A DNA stretch of 28,754 nucleotides from Bordetella parapertussis (GCA_945862495.1 CAMAYM010000021.1:1-28754), one strand, 5' to 3'. Shown: positions 14,650-22,645, numbered from the stretch's first letter. Notes: generated from the sequence alone by a model not told the origin. Numbers and translations: made by a program.

Positions 14650-16065
14650 ATGTCCGATCTCGCATTTTCGACCCTCACCCAGCTTGCGCAGGGTTTGCAG
14701 CAAAAAAAATACAGCTCCGAAGAACTCACACGCGAGTATCTGACGCGGATTGAAAAAGCGAATGGCAAACTCCACGCCTACGTGAGCGTCAACGAAGAGA
14801 GCGCACTGCAGCAAGCACGCGCAGCGGACTTGCGTCGCGCTTCGGGCTACACACTCAGCCCGGTTGATGGTTTGCCGTTGGCGGTCAAGGATTTGTGCGA
14901 TATCGAGGGACAGATCACGACTGGCGGTTCACAGGATTGGATCAATCGCCGCAGCCCGACAACGTGTACTGCCGTCGAGCGCCTGATGCGCGCCGGCATG
15001 GTGACGCTGGGCAAAGTGCACATGGTCGAGTTTGCGTTTGGCGGCTGGGGGACTAACCCCGTCATGGGTACGCCCTGGAATCCCTGGGATCTCAAGACGC
15101 ATCGCGTCCCAGGCGGTTCTTCAAGTGGTTCAGGCGTGGCGGTTGCCGCAGCGCTGGCCCCAGCAGCCTTGGGTTCGGACACTGGTGGCTCGGTCCGCAT
15201 TCCTGCAGCACTGAATGGCATCACCGGTCAAAAAACTACGCGTGGTTTGATTAGCTTGCATGGTGCCTTGGCCTTGTCCGGTACGCTTGACTCGATCGGT
15301 CCGATGACGCGTGACGTGCAGGACTCTGCGATCTTGACAGCCTTGATGGCTGGCGAGGATCCACTGGACCCCACGAGCTGCAACCGTCCGATGTTTCACT
15401 GGAAAGCGCCTGCCGCGGGTCCGAAGCCTCTTGCGGGTTTCCGCATTGCGATGTTTCCGGCTGAGCACTATCCGATTGCGTTGGGTCAGGATGTCGTCAA
15501 AATGCTCAATGACACGCGCCGTGTCTTGGTGGACCTGGGCGCTCAAGTCATTGAAAAGCCCTTCCCGTTTGATTTCAACGACATGATGTTGCGTAACGGA
15601 CAGATTATTGCGTCCGAGGCCTATGCACTGCATCGTGCCTATATTGATGATGCGGCGCGTCCGTTTGGTGAGTTTGTGCGCAAGCGCGTGCAGTCTGGCC
15701 GTAACATTTCAGGCGCAGACTACATTGATGCGATTGCCGATCACCAGCGCACGATTGCGGCCTGGACCGACTGGATGAGCAACGTTGACGCACTGTTGTC
15801 ACCGAGCGCGCCGATCGGTGCATGTCCTTTGACCGAAGTCGATGAGTCCAAGACACCGATGGCCGCCTTTACCCGTGCCGGCAACTACATGGGTTGTTCC
15901 GGACTGTCCTTGCCAGCCGGTTTTGCTGACAACGGTATGCCCTTAGGCGCGCAATTGTTGGGCAAGCCTTTTGACGACGGTACCCTGGTCACGATTGGCA
16001 TGGCCTTCCAGGCGGCGACGCAATGGCACTTGAAACGCCCTGATTTGTCATCCCTGGGTCTGTAA
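14650..16065 (+). CDS. Amidase-signature family hydrolase
   Basis: This 471-residue protein carries the Ser-cisSer-Lys triad of the amidase signature family: Lys80 in LPLAVKD, the cis-serine within GGSSSGSG (one of Ser157-159), and the nucleophile Ser181 in GSDTGGSVRIP. It hydrolyses a C-N amide bond. It resembles GatA and microbial amidases, but no gatB or gatC is nearby and the length suits a stand-alone catabolic amidase. A GGAG ribosome-binding site precedes the ATG at 14650, 16 bp after the antiporter stop, giving a two-gene transporter-amidase unit. The substrate is unknown. Confidence 0.92.
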   Translation: MSDLAFSTLTQLAQGLQQKKYSSEELTREYLTRIEKANGKLHAYVSVNEESALQQARAADLRRASGYTLSPVDGLPLAVKDLCDIEGQITTGGSQDWINRRSPTTCTAVERLMRAGMVTLGKVHMVEFAFGGWGTNPVMGTPWNPWDLKTHRVPGGSSSGSGVAVAAALAPAALGSDTGGSVRIPAALNGITGQKTTRGLISLHGALALSGTLDSIGPMTRDVQDSAILTALMAGEDPLDPTSCNRPMFHWKAPAAGPKPLAGFRIAMFPAEHYPIALGQDVVKMLNDTRRVLVDLGAQVIEKPFPFDFNDMMLRNGQIIASEAYALHRAYIDDAARPFGEFVRKRVQSGRNISGADYIDAIADHQRTIAAWTDWMSNVDALLSPSAPIGACPLTEVDESKTPMAAFTRAGNYMGCSGLSLPAGFADNGMPLGAQLLGKPFDDGTLVTIGMAFQAATQWHLKRPDLSSLGL

Positions 16066-16221
16066 AAAGACCTAAAAGTCAGCATTTGAGGGTCATTTGT
16101 GCAGGATTGCACGATGAAGCAGGCGTGAGATTAGTATTTGATGTGTATTTGCTGAGGGTTTCGGCTGAAAAGCCGTTAAAATACAAAGCTTTCCATCGTT
16201 TTCGCGTTCAAGAGTTTCATC
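16066..16221. other. Intergenic region with small hairpins before fmdB
   Basis: Two small hairpins are visible: GTGCA-GGAT-TGCAC near 16100-16113, and CGGCT (16162-16166), loop GAAA, AGCCG (16171-16175), followed by TTAAAATAC. Neither has a true T-run. The TAAAAT at 16177-16182 is a possible -10 for the fmdB unit, but no -35 lies at the right distance. Confidence 0.35.
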
Positions 16222-16683
16222 GTGCCAATCTACGCTTATAAATGCACTGCCTGTGGTCATGCCCAAGACGTGTTGCAAAAGATGTCCGACAAGACCTTAA
16301 CGGTCTGTCCCGAATGCCATCAGGAGACCTACGCCAAGCAGGTCACCGCGGCCGGCTTTCAGCTCAAAGGTTCCGGCTGGTATGTCACTGACTTCCGTAA
16401 TAACGGTGGTGGCGACAAGGGAAGTGCCAAGACAAGCGAGGCCGCACCGGCTGTGACGGCGGCTGATAGCGCTGCGGGTGCTGCGGGTGGCACGTCAAGT
16501 GGCGGCAGCGCCTCCGGTGAAGGCGCATCAAAGGGTTCTTCAGAGACTGCGGGTTCCTCATCTAGTACAGCTTCTACGCCCTCGACGAGTGCAGGTAGTG
16601 CCGCTAGCGCGTCAGCCCCGGCTTCTACGTCCGCGTCGACTTCGTCGTCGAGCAAGCCGGCTTCGGGTGGTTCAGCGGCTTAA
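16222..16683 (+). CDS. FmdB-family zinc-ribbon protein with a long low-complexity tail
   Basis: This 153-residue protein starts at a GTG and has the FmdB/CxxC zinc ribbon at its N-terminus: MPIYAYKCTACGHAQDVLQK, with Cys8-x-x-Cys11 and Cys29-x-x-Cys32 (TVCPECH), which should bind one zinc ion. A short conserved stretch follows (AAGFQLKGSGWYVTDFR, about residues 47-63). The last 85 or so residues are almost only Ser, Ala, Gly, Thr and Lys. The family's role is poorly known; early members were linked to regulation of formamidase and amidase genes. In Burkholderiales fmdB sits ahead of the DUF502 gene and aspS, as here. The amidase gene just upstream may be coincidence. Confidence 0.92.
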   Translation: MPIYAYKCTACGHAQDVLQKMSDKTLTVCPECHQETYAKQVTAAGFQLKGSGWYVTDFRNNGGGDKGSAKTSEAAPAVTAADSAAGAAGGTSSGGSASGEGASKGSSETAGSSSSTASTPSTSAGSAASASAPASTSASTSSSSKPASGGSAA

Positions 16684-16732
16684 GTGCTGCTGATCATACC
16701 TCGCCAAGCGCCAACAACCGCCCACCCACATC

Positions 16733-17386
16733 ATGCGATCCTTTAAAAAATACTTCATTACAGGTTTGCTGATTTGGGTGCCGCTGGTGATCACCGTGTG
16801 GGTGTTGGGCCTGGCGGTGAATACGCTCGAAAGTGTGGTGCCGGCATTTTTATCGCCACAAGCTTTGTTTGGGCGCGATATTCCAGGGTTTAGAGTCGCC
16901 GTCGTGATTGCGGTCGTGCTGGGTACGGGCATTTTGGCGGCCAACTTCCTGGGTCGCGGGATTGTGCAGCTTTGGGAAAATATTCTTGGCCGCATCCCGC
17001 TGGTGCGTTCGATTTATCAGTCCGTCAAGCAAGTCAGCGACACCTTGCTCGCGCCTAACGGCCAGGCTTTTCGTCAGGCTGTGCTGGTGCAATATCCGCG
17101 TCACGGCAGCTGGACGATTGGTTTATTGACGGGGGTGCCGAGCGGAGAGGTCGCCAGTCTGCTACCTGGCGAGCATGTGAGTGTTTACATTCCTACAACG
17201 CCCAATCCAACCTCAGGGTTCTTTTTGATGATGCCGCGCAGCGAGGTATTGCCGCTTGATATGTCAGTGGATGCCGCGTTGAAATACATTGTTTCAATGG
17301 GTGTCGTGGCGCCTTTGCCCAGCGCAGCCGTCCGAGAAAAATTGTCTAAAGCGGCAGCGAGCCAGTCTTCGCTGCCGAATGAGTAA
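16733..17386 (+). CDS. DUF502 family inner-membrane protein
   Basis: This 217-residue protein has two N-terminal membrane helices: residues about 10-32 (ITGLLIWVPLVITVWVLGLA) and about 52-75 (RVAVVIAVVLGTGILAANF). The DUF502 signatures follow: GRIPLVRSIYQSVKQVSDTL and FRQAVLVQYPR, then TPNPTSGFFLMMPRSEV. The function is unknown; the conserved core is thought to face the cytoplasm. It lies 49 bp after fmdB and 69 bp before aspS on the same strand, the conserved neighbourhood in this order, so co-transcription is likely. Confidence 0.93.
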   Translation: MRSFKKYFITGLLIWVPLVITVWVLGLAVNTLESVVPAFLSPQALFGRDIPGFRVAVVIAVVLGTGILAANFLGRGIVQLWENILGRIPLVRSIYQSVKQVSDTLLAPNGQAFRQAVLVQYPRHGSWTIGLLTGVPSGEVASLLPGEHVSVYIPTTPNPTSGFFLMMPRSEVLPLDMSVDAALKYIVSMGVVAPLPSAAVREKLSKAAASQSSLPNE

Positions 17387-17455
17387 TATCTAAGTTGTTC
17401 AGTATTAACCGATTAATTATTGTCAGATCTATTTGTACGATCTTTTGGAGTTTGC

Positions 17456-19252
17456 ATGCGTACCTGCTACACCGGTCAGGTTTGTCGTGACCACCTTGGT
17501 CAAACTGTCACCCTTTTTGGTTGGGTGCACCGTCGCCGCGATCATGGTGGCGTGATTTTTATCGACTTGCGCGACCGCGCGGGTCTGGCCCAGATCGTAT
17601 TTGATCCTGACAATGCCGCAGGCTTTGCCACGGCCGAGCGCTTGCGTAACGAGTTTTGTATTCGCATCACCGGCCTGGTGCGTGAGCGTCCCGCTGGTAC
17701 GACCAACTCTGACCTCGCCTCCGGTGAAGTTGAGATCCTGTGTCGCGAAGTCGAGATTCTCAATCCGTCTGTGACGCCACCGTTCCAGCTTGATGATGAA
17801 AACCTTTCCGAGACAACGCGCCTCACGCACCGCGTGCTGGATTTGCGTCGTGGTCAGATGCAACGCAACATGATGCTGCGCTACCGCGTGTCCATCGAGG
17901 TGCGCAAGTTTCTCGACCAGCTCGGTTTTATCGATATCGAAACCCCGATGCTCACCAAGAGCACACCCGAAGGTGCGCGTGACTATCTCGTGCCTTCACG
18001 TGTCAATGCAGGCGAGTTCTTTGCCTTGCCACAGTCGCCCCAGCTCTTTAAACAGATGCTGATGGTGTCGGGTTTTGATCGTTATTATCAGATCACCAAG
18101 TGTTTCCGCGACGAAGATCTCCGTGCGGATCGCCAGCCAGAATTTACCCAGATCGATTGCGAAACTTCGTTTTTGAACGAGACAGAGATCCGCGCCATTT
18201 TTGAAGAGATGATTCGTCACGTCTTTAAAGCGGTGCAAAACGTGGATCTGGCCGCAACTTTCCCGATCATGCCGTATAGCGAAGCCATGCGTTTGTATGG
18301 TTCGGACAAGCCAGACCTGCGCGTCAAGCTCGAATTCACCGATCTGACCGATGTGATGCAGGACGTGGACTTTAAAGTCTTTGCACAAGCGGCGACGACG
18401 GAAGGCAGTCGTGTAGTCGCCTTGCGTGTGCCAGGTGGCGGTGCGATCTCGCGTAGCGAAATCGACAACTACACCAAGTTTGTCGCCATCTACGGCGCAA
18501 AAGGCTTGGCCTGGATCAAGGTCAACGACATCGCTGCTGGCCGTGATGGTTTGCAGTCACCGATTGTTAAAAATATCCATGATGCTGCGTTGGCAGAAAT
18601 GGTCAAGCGCACCGGTGCACAAAATGGCGATCTGATCTTCTTTGGTGCGGATCGTACCAAGGTCGTCAATGACGCCATCGGTGCACTGCGCGTCAAAATT
18701 GGTCATAGCGAGTTTGGCAAAGCTAACGGTTTGTTTGAAAACGTCTGGAAGCCACTGTGGGTCGTGGACTTTCCGATGTTTGAATACGACGAAGAAGCCG
18801 ATCGTTACGTGGCCGCCCATCATCCGTTTACCAGCCCGAAAGATGGTCACGAAGATCTCCTCACCATCGACCCATCAAAGGCGATCGCAAAAGCCTACGA
18901 TATGGTGCTCAATGGTTGGGAAATCGGCGGCGGCTCCGTGCGTATTCACCGCGAAGAAGTCCAGAGCAAGGTATTCCGTGCCCTGAAAATCGACGCAGAA
19001 GAAGCCCAACTCAAGTTTGGCTTCTTGCTGGACGCGCTGCAGTACGGTGCGCCTCCACACGGTGGTATCGCCTTTGGTCTGGATCGTATCGTCACCATGA
19101 TGACCGGTGCTGAATCGATTCGCGACGTGATTGCTTTCCCCAAGACACAGCGTGCACAGTGCTTGCTGACACAAGCGCCTTCACCTGTTGACGAAAAGCA
19201 ACTGCGCGAACTCCATATCCGTTTGCGTCAGCCAGAAGTCAAACAGGGTTAA
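17456..19252 (+). CDS. aspS: Aspartyl-tRNA synthetase, probably non-discriminating (Asp/Asn)
   Basis: The start is the ATG at 17456, which has GGAG at 17447-17450; an upstream TTG would add 12 residues that do not match the family. The 598-residue class II enzyme charges tRNA-Asp. The order is anticodon-binding OB fold (1-110), class II core with motif 2 FRDEDLRADRQPEFTQID, an inserted bacterial GAD domain (about 290-420), and motif 3 GGIAFGLDRIVTMM. The loop after GWVHRRRD carries His30 where E. coli discriminating AspRS has Leu. In Pseudomonas the matching His is a hallmark of the non-discriminating enzyme that also charges tRNA-Asn, for later amidation by GatCAB. I infer that here too. Confidence 0.97.
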   Translation: MRTCYTGQVCRDHLGQTVTLFGWVHRRRDHGGVIFIDLRDRAGLAQIVFDPDNAAGFATAERLRNEFCIRITGLVRERPAGTTNSDLASGEVEILCREVEILNPSVTPPFQLDDENLSETTRLTHRVLDLRRGQMQRNMMLRYRVSIEVRKFLDQLGFIDIETPMLTKSTPEGARDYLVPSRVNAGEFFALPQSPQLFKQMLMVSGFDRYYQITKCFRDEDLRADRQPEFTQIDCETSFLNETEIRAIFEEMIRHVFKAVQNVDLAATFPIMPYSEAMRLYGSDKPDLRVKLEFTDLTDVMQDVDFKVFAQAATTEGSRVVALRVPGGGAISRSEIDNYTKFVAIYGAKGLAWIKVNDIAAGRDGLQSPIVKNIHDAALAEMVKRTGAQNGDLIFFGADRTKVVNDAIGALRVKIGHSEFGKANGLFENVWKPLWVVDFPMFEYDEEADRYVAAHHPFTSPKDGHEDLLTIDPSKAIAKAYDMVLNGWEIGGGSVRIHREEVQSKVFRALKIDAEEAQLKFGFLLDALQYGAPPHGGIAFGLDRIVTMMTGAESIRDVIAFPKTQRAQCLLTQAPSPVDEKQLRELHIRLRQPEVKQG

Positions 19253-19303
19253 CGCCTCCCGAGGCGCCTGCCTGCGGGTGGGCGCCAATATAGTCACCTC
19301 TTC

Positions 19304-20179
19304 ATGTCACTGCTCCGCGTCGTCAGTTACAACATCCACAAAGGCCGCTCCCTCGCGGGGCGCGACTCGATGGGGGAGCTGCGACTTGGCCTGCATGGGC
19401 TCAGACCGGACGTGATGTTTTTGCAAGAAGTGCAGGGGCGTAACGATAAAGACTTACGTCTGCACGCACAGCACGAATCACTTGCCGCTGCCTTGCACAT
19501 GGAGTGTGCGTATGGCTGTAACGCCATTCGTAGCAAGACGGACCACGGCAATGCGCTGCTGTCGCGCCATCCTATTCTTAACTTTGAAAATCAAGATATC
19601 TCGGATCACCGACTCGAGCAACGCGGCCTGTTGCATGGTGTGATCAAGGTCGGGGGGCGAGAGGTGCATTGCTTTGTCGTGCATTTGGGATTGTTTGCCA
19701 ATGGACGCCGGCGACAAATCGAAGTGATGGCCGAGCGGATCAACCGCATGGTGCCCGAGGGCGCGCCGATCCTGATTGCCGGTGACTTTAACGACTGGAA
19801 AGATACGCTCGCGCCATTCTTTGTTGAGCAACTCGGCGTATACGAGGTGTTTGCAAACTCACCGCGCACGCATGGCATGGCACCCAGGTTTAAAGAGTCC
19901 ATGCATCACTTGAGGGGTGTATGGCGCGGAGAAAGTCTGGAGGAAATCCGGGCTGGCGTCATGGGTCGTCAACTTGAGCGACGCAATCAGCTCATGATGC
20001 CAGGTCAGCAAAGTATGTTGCCCCCGCCCAGGACATTTCCGTCTGCGTTTCCGATGCTGAGGCTGGATCGCATTTATCAGAGAGGGTTTGCTGTGAGAAG
20101 CGCCCGCGTGTTGAGGGGCAAGCCTTGGTCACAGCTGTCTGATCATTCGCCTATTTTGGCGGAATTAGAGTTGCCTTGA
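19304..20179 (+). CDS. Endonuclease/exonuclease/phosphatase-family protein
   Basis: This 291-residue protein has the DNase I-like (EEP) fold with its metal and catalytic motifs: VVSYNIHKG at the N-terminus (with the metal-binding Asn), FLQEVQ (the metal-binding Glu), AGDFNDWKD (Asp/Asn pair) and the final SDHSPILAEL (catalytic Asp-His). Family members cleave phosphodiesters in DNA, RNA, inositol phosphates or lipid head groups. There is no signal peptide, so it should be cytoplasmic. It follows aspS by 51 bp on the same strand and the substrate is unknown. In related genomes a clsB gene often lies nearby, as it does here on the opposite strand after the toxin-antitoxin insertion. Confidence 0.9.
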   Translation: MSLLRVVSYNIHKGRSLAGRDSMGELRLGLHGLRPDVMFLQEVQGRNDKDLRLHAQHESLAAALHMECAYGCNAIRSKTDHGNALLSRHPILNFENQDISDHRLEQRGLLHGVIKVGGREVHCFVVHLGLFANGRRRQIEVMAERINRMVPEGAPILIAGDFNDWKDTLAPFFVEQLGVYEVFANSPRTHGMAPRFKESMHHLRGVWRGESLEEIRAGVMGRQLERRNQLMMPGQQSMLPPPRTFPSAFPMLRLDRIYQRGFAVRSARVLRGKPWSQLSDHSPILAELELP

Positions 20180-20198
20180 GTGTGCCTACATACGTAAA

Positions 20199-20234
20199 TT
20201 GAGCTTTGATTATTTTAGCTTATAAGCTAAAATA
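20199..20234 (+). promoter_or_regulatory. higBA promoter with a 24-bp palindromic operator
   Basis: A perfect 24-bp palindrome covers 20211-20234 (half-site TATTTTAGCTTA). It overlaps a promoter with -35 TTGAGC (20199-20204) and -10 TATAAG (20221-20226), 16 bp apart; a second pairing, TTGATT (20206-20211) with TAAAAT (20228-20233), also has a 16-bp spacer. A repressor at the palindrome would block either. Type II antitoxins with a helix-turn-helix, like the HigA here, normally bind such sites to repress their own operon. The toxin ATG at 20240 is only a few bases past the expected start of transcription. Confidence 0.75.
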
Positions 20235-20239
20235 TCTCC

Positions 20240-20560
20240 ATGTACAAGTTAAAGCATTACGTAAATAGTTTTGGTGACGATTTATTTGGAGCATGGCTAG
20301 ACTCACTCGCAGATATACGGACGAGATCACGTATTGCGGCGCGATTGCTCCGACTCAACAATGGCAATTTTGGTGATTGCAAACCTGTCGGAAACGGAGT
20401 GTGGGAGATTCGTGTTGACGCTGGTCCAGGCTATCGTATTTATTATGCGATAGATGAAGGAAGAGTGATTTTGCTTTGCGAGGGTGGTGATAAGCGGACG
20501 CAGAAATCTGATATCAAACGCGCTATTGTGCGCTGGCAAGATTGGAAAGAGAGGAAATAA
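20240..20560 (+). CDS. higB: HigB-like toxin, RelE/ParE superfamily (TIGR02683 killer-protein type)
   Basis: This 106-residue protein has the RelE fold of ribosome-dependent mRNA interferases: a basic N-terminal helix pair (FGAWLDSLADIRTRSRIAAR), then GNGVWEIRVDAGPGYRIYYA (about residues 50-69), and a basic C-terminus. The GVWE.R...GPGYRIYYA pattern is the hallmark of the 'addiction module killer protein' group. It would cut mRNA in the ribosome when freed from its antitoxin. There is no Shine-Dalgarno sequence before its ATG, and the predicted mRNA would have a leader of zero to about seven bases. The toxin-first order matches higBA operons. The antitoxin starts 3 bp after its stop. Confidence 0.93.
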   Translation: MYKLKHYVNSFGDDLFGAWLDSLADIRTRSRIAARLLRLNNGNFGDCKPVGNGVWEIRVDAGPGYRIYYAIDEGRVILLCEGGDKRTQKSDIKRAIVRWQDWKERK

Positions 20561-20562
20561 AA

Positions 20563-20850
20563 ATGAAAACCGTCAATCATGATGAATGGCTAAAAAATCA
20601 ATTACAAAATGCTGAGTTTGCTGCAGAGTTTATCAATGCGGCAAGTGAGGATGATGATCCCAAAACATATCTGACCGCTCTTAGACTTGTAGTAGAGGCG
20701 AGAGGAGGCATAAAGGAAGTGGCTGAGAAGACAAGTCTTTCTAAAGAGAGCCTGTACAGGACACTATCTGCAAGGGGAAATCCAACGATAAAAACATTAT
20801 TTGCCGTTCTAAACGCAACAGGCTTGAAGATGGCCGTATCAGCACACTAA
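20563..20850 (+). CDS. higA: HigA-like antitoxin with helix-turn-helix (TIGR02684 type)
   Basis: The ATG at 20563 is preceded by a strong GAGGAAA site (20551-20557) inside the end of the toxin gene. The 95-residue protein has an N-terminal toxin-binding part (about 1-40, DEWLKNQLQNAEFAAEFINA) and a Cro/C1-type helix-turn-helix (about 55-90: GGIKEVAEKTSLSKESLYRT, then GNPTIKTLFAVLNATGLKM). It should bind HigB to neutralise it and bind the 24-bp palindrome to repress the operon. A strong ribosome-binding site beside the toxin's missing one fits the need for excess antitoxin. Its last 12 bases overlap a small ORF on the opposite strand. Confidence 0.93.
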   Translation: MKTVNHDEWLKNQLQNAEFAAEFINAASEDDDPKTYLTALRLVVEARGGIKEVAEKTSLSKESLYRTLSARGNPTIKTLFAVLNATGLKMAVSAH

Positions 20851-21030
20851 GCAGCGTGCGAGATTATTTGTTTTTTCTAGTATTTCAGCATCTGCTTCTT
20901 TTTCATCTTCCATGATCTGAGCTGCAATTTCAGCCTCAGTTGTAGCGTCTACTTTATGCATGTCGATCCTGCCTGCTCCTGTTGAGGTTGGATAAATTTT
21001 TATTCTTTTAAATCGCGTATTTTTAAACAT
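20839..21030 (-). pseudogene. Possible remnant of a BrnA/COG3514-like antitoxin
   Basis: A 63-residue frame on the minus strand reads MFKNTRFKRIKIYPTSTGAG, then RIDMHKVDATTEAEIAAQIM, then EDEKEADAEI. The middle resembles the N-terminal linker of COG3514-type antitoxins (typically 'G.sRTDWarVdA.TdeEIe..Ia.DpDeA'), which partner BrnT-like toxins. The expected C-terminal ribbon-helix-helix DNA-binding part is missing: after 'ILEK' the frame runs a few residues into the end of higA and stops. No ribosome-binding site precedes the ATG at 21030, but an internal ATG at 20961 follows AGG-rich sequence. A decayed second antitoxin is the best reading. It could also be a spurious frame. Confidence 0.35.
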
Positions 21031-21041
21031 AATTACAATTA

Positions 21042-22343
21042 TCAGTAATGATCGCTCTTGCCAGAGAGCGTGACACCAATACGAAGCAGCAAATAGCAAA
21101 GCCCATCGGCAATGCGCCCTAGGAATGGTCGACGACCATAGAGCGTCAGTTCAACAATCCTACTGCCGCGCGTCATGGCGGTCTCAAGTGATTGACGCAG
21201 CTGAGCCGTAAAGCCCGCATCGTTAATCAGTACATTCGCCTCGCGTGCGAGTAGCAAGCTAAAGGGATCGAGATTGGATGAGCCCACAATCGACACGCCG
21301 TCGATCACGGCGACCTTTGCATGTAGAAAGCTCGGGAGATACTCATAGATCTGGATGTTCTCGCGTAAGAACAAGTCGTAGATCCAGCGCGTCGCGTGAT
21401 ATTGCATCTGATATTCGATTTTGCCTTGCAAGAGCAAGCGTACCTTGACCCCGCGATGGGCGGCGTCGATCAGTGCACGACGTAGTTTGCCGCCTGGCAG
21501 AAAATACGCGTTCGCGATGATGATTTCATTTTTCGCAGAAGCGATGTGAAACAGATAGGCGGCTTCGATCGTATGGCGGTAGCGCAGATTGTCACGCAGG
21601 ATGACAGCCACGCGCATGTTGGTGGGCGTGGTGGCGAAAACCTCAGAGGAGGCTTCAGAAGAAAAGGCTGAGGAAAGTGTTGAAGAAGCCTGAGACGTTT
21701 GAGAAGCCTGAGACGCCACGCGAGACGATGCTCTATGTTTTTTAAAGTATCGCAGTCTTGTCCGCAGTTGCTTTAGGTGAAGCGGCCGCCAGCTGCGCGT
21801 GCGCAGCCACAACAGATCCAAGGCCTCGACCAAGTCCGATACGATGGGACCCGCGACACGCACCGCAAAGTCGTAGCGAGGATCCGTAGCGCGAATATCG
21901 GGATCTGCAGTCGAGTAGTCATCTTCAATATTGATTCCGCCTACAAAGCCTATCAAGCCGTCCACCACAACGATCTTGCGATGCAATCTGCGCAGGCGCA
22001 TGAAGTCAAAAGATTTCAGCGCGAATCGTTTCGGTTCAGGTCGATAGATTCTGCAGTGTGCACCCGCATCGGTGAGTAGACGCACGATCTCCTCGTCCTC
22101 CGCAGCACTCCCATAGCCGTCAATCAGCACCCTGACTTTTAGACCGCGTTTAGCGGCGAGTATGAGATGGTGAAGGATTTGATTGCCCGCGCTATCCAGA
22201 CGGAAAATATACATTTCGACATGGATACTCGTCGTCGCTGCATCAAAGGCTGCGCAGAGGGCAGGAAAAAGCTGAACGCCATTTTCTAAAAGAGAAATAT
22301 CGTTGTCAGCCTTCCAGCGCAGATGGGGATGAGCGAGTCGCAT
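21042..22343 (-). CDS. clsB: ClsB-type cardiolipin synthase (phospholipase D superfamily)
   Basis: This 433-residue protein has two HKD motifs: His121-x-Lys123-x4-Asp128 (RRLHRKIVVVDG) with FVGGINIEDDY after it, and His341-x-Lys343-x4-Asp348 (SFLHAKVAVIDG) with IVGSSNLDPFS. ClsB makes cardiolipin by transferring a phosphatidyl group at the inner membrane. There is no N-terminal membrane helix pair as in ClsA, and length and motif wording fit ClsB. A Ser/Ala/Gln-rich linker (about residues 205-237) separates the halves and contains an 18-bp DNA repeat. It is convergent with higBA. Confidence 0.93.
   Translation of the reverse strand: MRLAHPHLRWKADNDISLLENGVQLFPALCAAFDAATTSIHVEMYIFRLDSAGNQILHHLILAAKRGLKVRVLIDGYGSAAEDEEIVRLLTDAGAHCRIYRPEPKRFALKSFDFMRLRRLHRKIVVVDGLIGFVGGINIEDDYSTADPDIRATDPRYDFAVRVAGPIVSDLVEALDLLWLRTRSWRPLHLKQLRTRLRYFKKHRASSRVASQASQTSQASSTLSSAFSSEASSEVFATTPTNMRVAVILRDNLRYRHTIEAAYLFHIASAKNEIIIANAYFLPGGKLRRALIDAAHRGVKVRLLLQGKIEYQMQYHATRWIYDLFLRENIQIYEYLPSFLHAKVAVIDGVSIVGSSNLDPFSLLLAREANVLINDAGFTAQLRQSLETAMTRGSRIVELTLYGRRPFLGRIADGLCYLLLRIGVTLSGKSDHY
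21680..21715 (-). repeat. 18-bp direct repeat in the clsB linker
   Basis: The 13-base word GAAGCCTGAGACG occurs at 21685-21697 and again at 21703-21715, 18 bp apart, within the part coding for the Ser/Gln/Ala-rich linker of ClsB (S-Q-A-S-Q-T-S-Q-A-S). In-frame slippage could change the linker length. Confidence 0.7.
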
Positions 22344-22645
22344 GGCAGGTTAGTGACCGAGCAACTGTTGATAGGCACTATTCAGGACGGGCAAAATCAC
22401 AGGCTTCCTTTCGATAAATGATGCCTCTCAGTCTGCGCCAACAGACCCTCAGATTCAATCCCTACGCACAGTTCCGTACGTAAACACCACAGTACAAGAA
22501 TTGCAACCAGATGTTGCTAGCCTATTGACATAGGAATACTAACTCTAGATCCTTGTAGGTTCACTCGTATTTAGCGGTAATTTGTATGATCGTCAAAAAA
22601 TTGGGTAGGACTTACAATAAAGGAATCACCGGGTGGGGTTCCCTT
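22344..22645. promoter_or_regulatory. Intergenic region ahead of the Panacea gene, with a short palindrome
   Basis: About 300 bp holds no gene that I can support. It must carry the clsB promoter (minus strand) and the Panacea-gene promoter. The only clear structure is a 14-bp inverted repeat at 22521-22534 (CCTAT-TGAC-ATAGG), which also contains TTGACA, a consensus -35; no matching -10 at 16-18 bp is obvious. The repeat could be an operator for the pair downstream, but this is weak. Confidence 0.35.

Noticed and set aside
14650..16065. Amidase as GatA subunit of GatCAB
   Set aside because: No gatB or gatC neighbour, and the genomic context is a transporter-amidase pair; the triad alone does not distinguish them.
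19250..19290. GC-rich inverted repeats (GGCGCC twice) after aspS
   Set aside because: A stem can form but no T-run follows, so a terminator is not supported.
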